DNA from: Numidum massiliense
GTDB lineage: Bacteria > Bacillota > Bacilli > Thermoactinomycetales > Novibacillaceae
DNA: 64,000 nt
Assembly: GCF_001375555.1 (NCBI RefSeq)
Contig: NZ_CTDZ01000009.1
Span: 1,667,758-1,731,757, forward strand
Reading direction: 5' to 3'
Part shown: positions 37,933 through 45,741 of the stretch, piece by piece
How positions within the stretch are numbered: the stretch's first letter is position 1
How the letters are laid out: each line of letters begins with the position of its first letter
The notes under the pieces: generated by a model
Databases searched by the model: none
Told to the model about the DNA's origin: nothing
The model's input: only the letters and a program-made list of their open reading frames with translations
Position numbers and translations under genes: made by a program

Positions 37933-38898
37933 TTAGTCATAGCGAATCCGCGGATCGACCAAGCCGTACAAAATGTCCGCAATTAAGTTCCCGAGTAACG
38001 TAAAGAACGACAAAAATAAGGTCACAGCCATAACGACAGCGTAGTCGCGCCGCGTAATGGAATCTAAGAAGAGTTGGCCAATTCCCGGGTAGGTAAAGAT
38101 CGTTTCCGTAATGACTGCGCCACCTACTAATGCTGCAATGTCAAAACCGATAAACGTAATGAGCGGGATGACCGAGTTGCGCAAAATGTGCTTATTGTAG
38201 ATCGTCGACTCTTTCGTCCCTTTCGCCCGAGCCGTACGGACGTAGTCTTTCCCGCTGTTCTCGACAATGTCGTTACGCAAGTATTGCGTGTACGAAGCCG
38301 TCGACAACATCCCTAACACGAAAGAGGGCAATAAGACGTGATAGAAGCGGCTCAACCAGTAGTCGAGTGTCCCCTCGTCCAGACCGATCGCCACCGAACC
38401 ACTCGACGGGAACCAGCCGAGCTTAAAGGAGAAAAAGTAAATCGCGACGATCGCAGCGACGAAGGATGGGATCGCCAAGCCGACGTAGTTGTACACCGAA
38501 ACGAGATTGTCTCCTAACGTGTACGGCTTGCGACCGGAGTACATCCCCATCGCAAAAGCTAAAATATAACTAATGATTAGCGATATAACCGCCAAAAACA
38601 GCGTATTCGGCAACCGTTCAGCGATTAATTCAGTCACCGGTACTTTATACACAAAAGAATTTCCGAAGTCCCCGTTCAACACACCTTTCGCCCAACGTAA
38701 ATACTGGATGTGAATCGGATCGTTGTAGCCGAGTTTTTCCCGCATTTCTGCGATGTATTCCGGATTCGTATTTGTCGGGTCAATCTCGCCACCGAGGGCG
38801 TCCCCTGGCATTAATTTTGCCAGGGAAAACACCACGATGGAGAGAATGATAAGGATGGGGATCATTCCGAGTAATCTGCGGAGCGAATAGGTCAGCAC
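37933..38898 (-). CDS. appB: oligopeptide ABC transporter permease, AppB/DppB type
   Basis: Integral membrane partner of AppC. The 321 residues open with LRRLLGMIPILIILSIVVFS, typical of the OppB/DppB class, and carry the EAA-type loop TARAKGTKESTIYNKHILRN and the terminal LIADILYGLVDPRIRYD. Start is GTG at 38898 behind AAGGGGG. Lies between the binding protein and AppC. Confidence 0.93.
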   Translation of the reverse strand: MLTYSLRRLLGMIPILIILSIVVFSLAKLMPGDALGGEIDPTNTNPEYIAEMREKLGYNDPIHIQYLRWAKGVLNGDFGNSFVYKVPVTELIAERLPNTLFLAVISLIISYILAFAMGMYSGRKPYTLGDNLVSVYNYVGLAIPSFVAAIVAIYFFSFKLGWFPSSGSVAIGLDEGTLDYWLSRFYHVLLPSFVLGMLSTASYTQYLRNDIVENSGKDYVRTARAKGTKESTIYNKHILRNSVIPLITFIGFDIAALVGGAVITETIFTYPGIGQLFLDSITRRDYAVVMAVTLFLSFFTLLGNLIADILYGLVDPRIRYD

Positions 38899-38920
38899 GC
38901 GCAGTCCCCCTTAGCATTCG

Positions 38921-40654
38921 TTATTTTCCGTCTGTCACAGCCCATTTGTACACGTCGACACGCACACCGCCCGGATCCATCTTAACGTTTTGCAGCCGTT
39001 TGTTCGCGGCAGCGAGCTCGATGTTTTCCCATAGAGGCAGGGCCGGCAGTTCTTCGTTCATTAATTGTTGCCACTTGACGTACACGTCTTTGCGGTACTC
39101 TTTATCGAAGGACTTCTCGCTCAAGCCTTCTTGCAGCAAGTTGTCCGATTCTTCGTTTACCCAACGAGGTTTGTTCCAGAAAGCGTCGCTTGCCCACAAG
39201 CCACTCGGGTCGGGATCGCTACCGGTCGCCCAAGAGCCGAAGAACACTTCGATTGACGGATCGTCCTTGTCGTTCAGCTCGTTGTACAAGTTAAATTCTT
39301 TCAAGCCGCCGTTTAGTTTCACGTCAAGGCCGACGTCGCGCCAGTTTTGGATCATCGCGTTCGCGCGACCTTCGAACGTATTCGGACCGGCGTAGTGATC
39401 GAAGTTAATTTTGAACTTCTTCCCTTCCGGATCTTCGACGAAACCGTCGCCGTCGATATCTTTATAACCGGCTTCTGCGAGAAGTTTCTTCGCCTTTTCT
39501 GGATCGTAATTGTACTGTGTCAGTTCCTTTTCATCAGCTGCAATCCAGTGCACGGCTGGAATCGGCTTGTTGATGACTTTCGCCTTGCCAGCTAAGTAGG
39601 CGTCGATGATCGACTGGCGATCCAAGGCGTAAAACATCGCTTGGCGCAGGTTTTTGTTTTGGAATTTCGGATTGTCCATGACCGCGTGGCCGGCGTCTTT
39701 GTCCCAGTGACCAAGTTTAAAGGCGACGTACGAGTAACTGAGTGACGGTCCTTCTTTAATCTCGATTTGGTCGACGCCTTTCAACTCTTCAATGTTGTCG
39801 GGACGGATTTTCATAATATCCACTTCGCCGTTTTTCAAGGAACCGACAGCGAGCGACGGGTCGATGACTTTCACGATCACTTTGTCCAGCTTCGGCTTCC
39901 CTTGCCAGTAATCGTCAAACCGCTCCAGCTCGACGTACTCACCTTGGACGATTTTTTTCACTTTAAACGGCCCGAGGCCAATCGGTTCTTTGCGCACTTG
40001 CTTCGATTTGGACAAATCTTTCACGGCGATGCCTTCGTAATGTTTGCGCGGCATCGGGTAAGTCCACAAGTTTTCCAAGTTGTTGACGCGCGCTTTGTCG
40101 AACGTAATTTCGATCTCGTAATCGTTAATCACTTTAATCCCGGAGATCTTCTTCGCTTTTCCTTTGTGGTAATCTTTCGCGCCGGCAATAGTTTCCACGT
40201 TGACGTAACGCGGACCATCGTAATCTTTGTGGGCGATCACTTCTAGCGCGTACTTCCAGTCTTCGACGGTCAACTCCTCGCCGTTATGCCATTTAACACC
40301 TTTCTTAAACTTGAAGGTGTACACTTTGTTGTCTTTCGTGTCCCACTCGGCGATGTGCGGGATATAGTTCAAGTTTTCGTCAGTATTGACGAGACCGTCC
40401 ATCGTAAAGTCGAGAATTTCTGAGTCCGTACCACTCCCGTACAGACCGCGCTCGAACAGCCCTTCGAACTTGTTGTCGACAGCGTACGTGACGGTGCCGC
40501 CATCCTTAGCTGCTTTTTTGTCACCGGCCTTACCACCCTTGTCACCGGCGTCGTTACCGCCGCAAGCGGCGAGCACCATCGAAAGGGACAAGACGAGTGT
40601 CAGCAAGAGCATGAATGATTTGTGCGTTCTCTTAGGTGTTTTTCGTGATGTCAC
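38921..40654 (-). CDS. appA: oligopeptide ABC transporter substrate-binding lipoprotein (AppA-like)
   Basis: Peptide-binding lipoprotein of SBP family 5, 577 residues. Hydrophobic signal then LAACGGND (Cys31). The mature part carries YTFKFKKGVKWHNGEELTVE, GLGPFKVKKIV and RQAMFYALDRQSI. The position between the ATPase pair and the permease pair matches the B. subtilis app order (appD-appF-appA-appB-appC). GTG start with GGAAGAG somewhat far upstream, so the exact start is less certain. Specificity is not deducible. Confidence 0.92.
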   Translation of the reverse strand: MTSRKTPKRTHKSFMLLLTLVLSLSMVLAACGGNDAGDKGGKAGDKKAAKDGGTVTYAVDNKFEGLFERGLYGSGTDSEILDFTMDGLVNTDENLNYIPHIAEWDTKDNKVYTFKFKKGVKWHNGEELTVEDWKYALEVIAHKDYDGPRYVNVETIAGAKDYHKGKAKKISGIKVINDYEIEITFDKARVNNLENLWTYPMPRKHYEGIAVKDLSKSKQVRKEPIGLGPFKVKKIVQGEYVELERFDDYWQGKPKLDKVIVKVIDPSLAVGSLKNGEVDIMKIRPDNIEELKGVDQIEIKEGPSLSYSYVAFKLGHWDKDAGHAVMDNPKFQNKNLRQAMFYALDRQSIIDAYLAGKAKVINKPIPAVHWIAADEKELTQYNYDPEKAKKLLAEAGYKDIDGDGFVEDPEGKKFKINFDHYAGPNTFEGRANAMIQNWRDVGLDVKLNGGLKEFNLYNELNDKDDPSIEVFFGSWATGSDPDPSGLWASDAFWNKPRWVNEESDNLLQEGLSEKSFDKEYRKDVYVKWQQLMNEELPALPLWENIELAAANKRLQNVKMDPGGVRVDVYKWAVTDGK

Positions 40655-40711
40655 TGGTGGTTTCTCTTCCTTTCCAATCCTATCTCTCTTTTGTTTTTTT
40701 TATGGTTCCCT

Positions 40712-41689
40712 CTAATACAGATGACAGGCCACGTTATGACCCGCTCTCACCTCCTTCAAGGTCGGAATTTTCACCTTGCATTCCGGCATCGCGTGCGAAC
40801 AACGCGTATGGAAGACGCAGCCGCTCGGCGGGTTGATCGGACTCGGCACGTCACCTTCGAGCACGATCCGTTCACGCTTGAAGCGCGGATCGGGAATCGG
40901 GATCGCCGACGTCAGCGCCTGCGTGTACGGATGGAGTGGCTTTTCGTACAACGATGCCTTATCGGCGATTTCGACGAGTTTCCCGAGGTACATGACGCCG
41001 ATGCGGTCGCTCATGTGCTTCACGACGCTCAAGTCGTGCGCGATGAACAAATACGTCAACCCGAATTCTTTTTGTAGTCCTTTCAGCAAGTTTAACACTT
41101 GCGATTGAATCGACACGTCGAGCGCTGACACGGGCTCGTCCGCAATAATGAGTTTCGGCTTCAATGCGAGTGCGCGGGCGATGCCGATGCGCTGCCGCTG
41201 TCCCCCAGAAAATTCGTGCGGGTATTTGTAGTACGATTCCGCGGGCAATCCGACCTTCTCTAACAGGTCGAGCACGACTTCTTTGTGCGTTTTATGCGAC
41301 TTGTCACCGTAATTGCGCAGCGGTTCGTCGATGAGATGGCCGACCATCATTTTGGGATTGAGTGACGCATAAGGGTCTTGGAAGACAAGTTGAAAATCGG
41401 CGCGCAGTTTTTGTAGCTGAGAGCCTTTCACATTCGTAATGTCAGTGCCGTCAAAAATTATTTTCCCGCTCGTCGCGTCGTTGAGGCGGACGACGGTGCG
41501 TCCGGTCGTCGATTTGCCGCACCCGGATTCCCCGACGAGTCCGAACGTTTCTCCCTTTTTCAGCGAGAAAGACACGTTGTCGACAGCTTTCACGTCACCT
41601 ATTTTGCGGCGAAAAAAACCGCCGCGGATCGGATAGTACACCTTCAATTCCTTGACTTCGAGTAAATTTTCGTTAGCAGCCACGGTCAC
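40712..41689 (-). CDS. appF: oligopeptide ABC transporter ATPase, AppF/DppF type
   Basis: Cytosolic ATP-hydrolysing subunit. The 325 residues have Walker A GESGCGKSTTGRTVV, the signature LSGGQ-type FSGGQRQRIGIARAL, Walker B LIIADEPVSALD and the H-loop FIAHDLSVV. The C-terminal peptide-transporter extension has a Cys-rich end (GCVFHTRCSHAMPEC), which in this family may bind an iron-sulfur cluster. The GTG start overlaps the appD stop (GTGA), so translation is coupled. Confidence 0.95.
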   Translation of the reverse strand: MTVAANENLLEVKELKVYYPIRGGFFRRKIGDVKAVDNVSFSLKKGETFGLVGESGCGKSTTGRTVVRLNDATSGKIIFDGTDITNVKGSQLQKLRADFQLVFQDPYASLNPKMMVGHLIDEPLRNYGDKSHKTHKEVVLDLLEKVGLPAESYYKYPHEFSGGQRQRIGIARALALKPKLIIADEPVSALDVSIQSQVLNLLKGLQKEFGLTYLFIAHDLSVVKHMSDRIGVMYLGKLVEIADKASLYEKPLHPYTQALTSAIPIPDPRFKRERIVLEGDVPSPINPPSGCVFHTRCSHAMPECKVKIPTLKEVRAGHNVACHLY

Positions 41690-42681
41690 ACCTCAACTTT
41701 ACCGGCAGGATAATTTAATAGGCACCGCGAACGGTGACCCGGACTTATTTCGACGAGTTCCGGCTGTTCCGTCATACATTTGTCCATCCGTACCGGACAA
41801 CGATCGGCAAAACGGCAACTCGTATGGGACAGTTTCGTCAGCGGCGGAACGATCCCTTTAATCGTGTTCAACTCTTCTTTCTCTTCGTCGAGCCGCGGAA
41901 TGGACGAAAGTAACGCCTTCGTGTACGGGTGCTGGGCGTCGTAAAAAATTTTGTCGACGCTGCCCTCTTCCACGATTTGCCCCGCGTACATGACGACGAC
42001 GCGGTCAGCAATTTCAGCGACGACGCCTAGGTCGTGCGTGATGAACAGGATCGCCATCTTCTCCTGTTCCTGAATTTCTTTTAGCAATTCTAAAATTTGC
42101 GCTTGCACCGTCACGTCTACCGCCGTCGTCGGCTCGTCGGCGATGAGTAGTTTCGGGTGCAGTGCAATCGCCATCGCGATCATGACCCGTTGCCGCATCC
42201 CGCCGGACAATTGGTGTGGATACTCGTCCATTATGCGTTCCGGACGAGAAATACCGACGTTTTTGAGCAGTTCGACGCACCGTTCGCGCGCGCTCTCTTT
42301 CGACATGTCCGTATGGTTAAAGAGCGCTTCTTGCAATTGTGAACCGATCGTAAACACTGGGTTTAACGCAGTCATCGGCTCTTGGAAGATCATCGCGAGA
42401 TCTTTGCCGCGCAGTTTGTTCATTTCCGCCTCGGACAACTTGGACAGTTCGTGTCCGTCAAAGACGATATCGCCCCCGGAAATCTCGCCGTTATGTTTCG
42501 GCAACAAATGCATGATCGACAACGAGAGCACACTTTTACCACAACCGGATTCGCCGACGATACAAACAACTTCTTTTTCTTTCACGGAAAGATTAATACC
42601 TTCAATGGCGTTGTAAAATTTTCCGTCGATATGAAACCCGGTCGATAGATTTGTAATTTCGAGAAGGTTGTTTTCCGCCAT
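41686..42681 (-). CDS. appD: oligopeptide ABC transporter ATPase, AppD/DppD type
   Basis: Second ATPase of the importer, 331 residues. Walker A GESGCGKSVLSLSIM, signature LSGGMRQRVMIAMAI, Walker B LLIADEPTTAVD, H-loop FITHDLGVV, and a C-terminal Cys motif (SCRFADRCPVRMDKC). It is the first gene of the operon; the ATG follows AAAGAGG, with a candidate promoter about 45 bases upstream. Confidence 0.95.
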   Translation of the reverse strand: MAENNLLEITNLSTGFHIDGKFYNAIEGINLSVKEKEVVCIVGESGCGKSVLSLSIMHLLPKHNGEISGGDIVFDGHELSKLSEAEMNKLRGKDLAMIFQEPMTALNPVFTIGSQLQEALFNHTDMSKESARERCVELLKNVGISRPERIMDEYPHQLSGGMRQRVMIAMAIALHPKLLIADEPTTAVDVTVQAQILELLKEIQEQEKMAILFITHDLGVVAEIADRVVVMYAGQIVEEGSVDKIFYDAQHPYTKALLSSIPRLDEEKEELNTIKGIVPPLTKLSHTSCRFADRCPVRMDKCMTEQPELVEISPGHRSRCLLNYPAGKVEV

Positions 42682-42724
42682 ATCATTGCCTCTTTTTGTT
42701 ATGAATTTCTTGAAACTTTGTCTT

Positions 42725-42754
42725 AGTATAGCATGCTGCCAACAACTTAAACAA
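42725..42754 (-). promoter_or_regulatory. candidate promoter of the app operon
   Basis: On the minus strand TTGTTT (42749-42754) and TATACT (42725-42730) are spaced by 18 bases, upstream of appD. The -10 is good, the -35 only partial. Confidence 0.4.
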
Positions 42755-42759
42755 GCGGC

Positions 42760-43265
42760 GAATTTTTTAATAATAGCGTTTAACGATCCGATTAATAGCC
42801 TCTCAATAAAAGATTTTAGCTTCTTATCTCGTCAATTGTGCCCCCGATTTCTCACTCGCAAGCAGCCGTAAAACGCAAACTGTATATGTAATGATACCGC
42901 TTTCTCCACATTATAGACAAAAAAAGTGCCGCTGGCTACTTTTAAAAATTTTCTATCAGATGATTGCCCGCGTGCATATTTATTATTTTTAATGTCGTAT
43001 TTATAACTTTTAAATCGTGCTTGGACACGGTTTGTAGCGGTCTGTCAGCGGTACCGGATGAGCAGGGAGTGTCCATAGGGAACGGACACAGAAGGCGCAA
43101 GTAGCAAAAATGCACCGTGCGCCCACGGATCGCACTTCCTGCTGTAGCTTCGGTTGCGCGTCCTAACTGAGCGGTGATGACGGGCTCGCGGTTGCGCAGG
43201 AAACGATAGCCATTTACGCAGTCATAAAGATATGATGTCCCTTGGAAAAATTACCAAGCTAACAA
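42760..43265. other. gene-free interval between appD and padR
   Basis: About 500 bases with no recognisable gene. A hairpin GTGTCC..GGACAC lies at 43068-43089. A stretch open on the minus strand (about 43000-43255, read as YLYDCVNGYRFLRNREP onward) has no start and matches no family I know. Nothing else is seen. Confidence 0.4.
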
Positions 43266-43270
43266 AAATA

Positions 43271-43792
43271 TCACCTGTTCTCGTTTGCGAGTCGCGCAAT
43301 CGTCTCATCCAACCAGTCGCGGTCCGCTTTAAAGAGCGTGATGCGATGACTTACCGTTAACGCGACCCCCATACCGAAGCTGTGCCGCGGTGCCCGCTCA
43401 TATTTTTCGATTAGCTCTGTCAAGTAATCGCGCCGCTGCGTCAAATAGTGAATCACTTCTTCGCGCGGCAAGTGGTCGCAAAAAAGTAGCCCGATGTCGC
43501 CTGAAGGCGTCGTCGCTTCGACGTGAGCCAAACCGTCGCGCAACAGCTCAAAAAACGCCTTTTTCCCCTTTTCCGTAATTGAATAAACGTGTCGCTGTAG
43601 CCGGTTGTCGCCTTTTTCGACGGTCACGTCGACGTGCCCCGACTTGTGTAGTCGTTTCAACAACGCATATGCCGTCGCCTTCTTCATGCCGGACACGCGG
43701 CCGAGGTTTTTTTCAATAAAATCGTTGATTTGATAGCCGTGCTGGCTTTGATTCATTAATAAACCTAATATTAGCAATACGCGTTCGTCCAT
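43271..43792 (-). CDS. PadR-family transcriptional regulator
   Basis: A 173-residue PadR regulator. The N-terminal winged helix shows LLILGLLMNQSQHGYQINDFIEK, KKATAYALLKRLHKSGHVDV and RHVYSITEKGKKAFFELL; the C-terminal half is helical (dimerisation and ligand pocket). PadR proteins typically repress a neighbouring transporter gene and respond to small toxic compounds. It is divergent from the MFS exporter, and two similar palindromes lie between them, so it very likely controls that gene and itself. Confidence 0.9.
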   Translation of the reverse strand: MDERVLLILGLLMNQSQHGYQINDFIEKNLGRVSGMKKATAYALLKRLHKSGHVDVTVEKGDNRLQRHVYSITEKGKKAFFELLRDGLAHVEATTPSGDIGLLFCDHLPREEVIHYLTQRRDYLTELIEKYERAPRHSFGMGVALTVSHRITLFKADRDWLDETIARLANENR

Positions 43793-43887
43793 TTACTTAC
43801 CCCTTCAGTCGTCAATAATGTTGGCAATCGCGATGAATCGCCTAGCTCTGTTGGAAATAATAAAAAGAGGTTTCCTAATAGTCGACA

Positions 43888-43905
43888 ATAGTCATCCTTG
43901 ACTAT
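43888..43905. promoter_or_regulatory. operator candidate 1 between padR and the MFS gene
   Basis: ATAGTCA-TCCT-TGACTAT: seven-base perfect arms with a four-base spacer. Confidence 0.55.
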
Positions 43906-43940
43906 CGGAAAAAGCTGTTGCTAAAATAATGACAGTGCAG

Positions 43941-43956
43941 TAGTCACATATGACTA
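43941..43956. promoter_or_regulatory. operator candidate 2 between padR and the MFS gene
   Basis: TAGTCA-CATA-TGACTA: same arms and spacer length as the site at 43888-43905. The centres are 52 bases apart, about five DNA turns. Confidence 0.55.
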
Positions 43957-44041
43957 TGCACGACACTATTTATTATATATGACATTTCGCACTGACAGAC
44001 AAGCGTATAGGAAAATCCGCTGGGAAAGGTTCTGGGAAACG

Positions 44042-45625
44042 ATGAATAAAGATGTCAAATGGCCGTTACTTATTTTCGCGATTGGCGTGTTTATGGCCGC
44101 GTTGGACAATGGAATTATGACGTCTGCATTGACGACGTTGACCCACGCTTTCGGCGTAACGCCGACGTGGGGGACGTGGACGATGACACTATATACGCTC
44201 GGAATGGCGATCAGCGTGCCCATTGTCGGCAAGTTCTCTGACCGCTACGGCCGCAAACGGTTGTTTCTCATTGAAATTGGTCTGTTCGGATTTGGCTCGC
44301 TCCTCGTGGCACTCAGTCCGAACTTCGTCTCCTTTCTCGCTGCTCGCTTTATTCAATCGCTCGGCGGGGGCGGTATTTTTATTATCGCTAGTTCTTACGT
44401 GTTAAGTACGTTTCCGAAGGAGCGGCAAGGGCGTGCACTCGGGATGATTGGCGGGATGCACGGGATCGCCTCGGTGCTCGGGCCGAATATCGGTGCGCTT
44501 ATATTGAGTCTTACCGGCAGCTGGCATTGGCTATTCCTCATTAATTTGCCGATTGCCGCCATTTTGTTCGCTTTGGGGACGAAGCATTTGCAAGAAGGGC
44601 GGGAACAAGTGGCGACGCGAACCGACTGGATTGGCATCGTCATCTTGACGGGGGCGATTTTTTCCTTTATGTACGGTGTGACGACGTTAGACGGCGGCCA
44701 CGTCAGCAACAGTTTACTCGCCCCTTCGTCCCTCGCGTGGCTCGGCTCCGGGGTACTGCTGTTCGTCGCCCTGTGGCGCTACGACAAGCGGGCAGCGCGG
44801 CGCGCGATCGACCCGATTTTACCGACGGATATGCTGCGCGGTACCGCTTTTCGCTTGACGCTTCTACTGGGACTGTTCTCCGGCGCCATTCTCGGGGCGG
44901 TCATCTTTATTCCGGGGTACGTCGAACAGTTTTTGCACGTCGATGCAGCGATGTCTGGATTTTGGTTTACGCCACTTGCCCTGGCCGCCGGTGTCGGTGC
45001 AGCCGGTGGCGGTCACATCATCGACTGGAAAGGCCCGATCGCCTCACTGACAGCAGCCGCTTCTTCTGCCGTGATCGGCTTTGCCCTGTTCCCGCTCTGG
45101 GTGGAAGCACCGTGGCAAATGGTCGTCGCCAGCTGTTTTGTCGGGCTCGGCTTCGGGGCGATGCTCGGGGCGCCGCTTAACGTGCTCGCCACGGAGCGAA
45201 CGGAACGGGATAAAGGGATTGCGCTGGCGACGCTATCGTTGGCGCGACAAATCGGGATGGCCATCGCCCCGACGTTTTACGCCGGCTTCCTCGCCCGCTC
45301 CTTTGTCGGCATTGGTACGACTGTGCGCGAACAACTGTCAGCTAATGGTCGCCGGCCAGTTCCCCCGCAACTGCTGGAACAGTTAAGCGGCGCGAACGAT
45401 TTTCAATCGCTGACGCAGTTGTTAGAAAAAATCCCCGACCCGCACGTTAAAGCAGTGCTCGAAGGCGCGATTGACACCGCGGTACGACAAGGGTTTAACG
45501 GCTTGTTTTACGCCGCGCTCACAATTAGCATCCTCGCCTTTGTAACGATCGGTATTCTCGCCCGCGTGCGAAAAAAGCAGGGTGGACAGTTGGCGGAACG
45601 GACAACGACGCCGCGTGTCACATGA
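44042..45625 (+). CDS. MFS drug/metabolite exporter, DHA2 (14-helix) type
   Basis: Proton-driven exporter with many hydrophobic segments. The start MNKDVKWPLLIFAIGVFMAALDNG places the D1-like motif in helix 1. GKFSDRYGRKRLFL is motif A, and GGMHGIASVLGPNIGALIL is the antiporter motif C region. The ATG at 44042 is preferred over an upstream in-frame ATG because the family start is there. Length of about 527 residues fits the DHA2 group. It is probably repressed by the divergent PadR. Confidence 0.9.
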   Translation: MNKDVKWPLLIFAIGVFMAALDNGIMTSALTTLTHAFGVTPTWGTWTMTLYTLGMAISVPIVGKFSDRYGRKRLFLIEIGLFGFGSLLVALSPNFVSFLAARFIQSLGGGGIFIIASSYVLSTFPKERQGRALGMIGGMHGIASVLGPNIGALILSLTGSWHWLFLINLPIAAILFALGTKHLQEGREQVATRTDWIGIVILTGAIFSFMYGVTTLDGGHVSNSLLAPSSLAWLGSGVLLFVALWRYDKRAARRAIDPILPTDMLRGTAFRLTLLLGLFSGAILGAVIFIPGYVEQFLHVDAAMSGFWFTPLALAAGVGAAGGGHIIDWKGPIASLTAAASSAVIGFALFPLWVEAPWQMVVASCFVGLGFGAMLGAPLNVLATERTERDKGIALATLSLARQIGMAIAPTFYAGFLARSFVGIGTTVREQLSANGRRPVPPQLLEQLSGANDFQSLTQLLEKIPDPHVKAVLEGAIDTAVRQGFNGLFYAALTISILAFVTIGILARVRKKQGGQLAERTTTPRVT

Positions 45626-45741
45626 ACACCTCGTCACACGATCATGCGGATCACGTGTGACGAGGTGCCGTATGTCTCTATGTCGCGCGTCGTCATGAAG
45701 CTGGGAAATGAGCCTTTCATTAGCTGCTCGACGGCACACAA

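Noticed and set aside
42760-43265. Riboswitch upstream of padR or appD
   Set aside because: I looked for SAM, lysine, cobalamin and T-box core motifs and found none; only a small hairpin is present.
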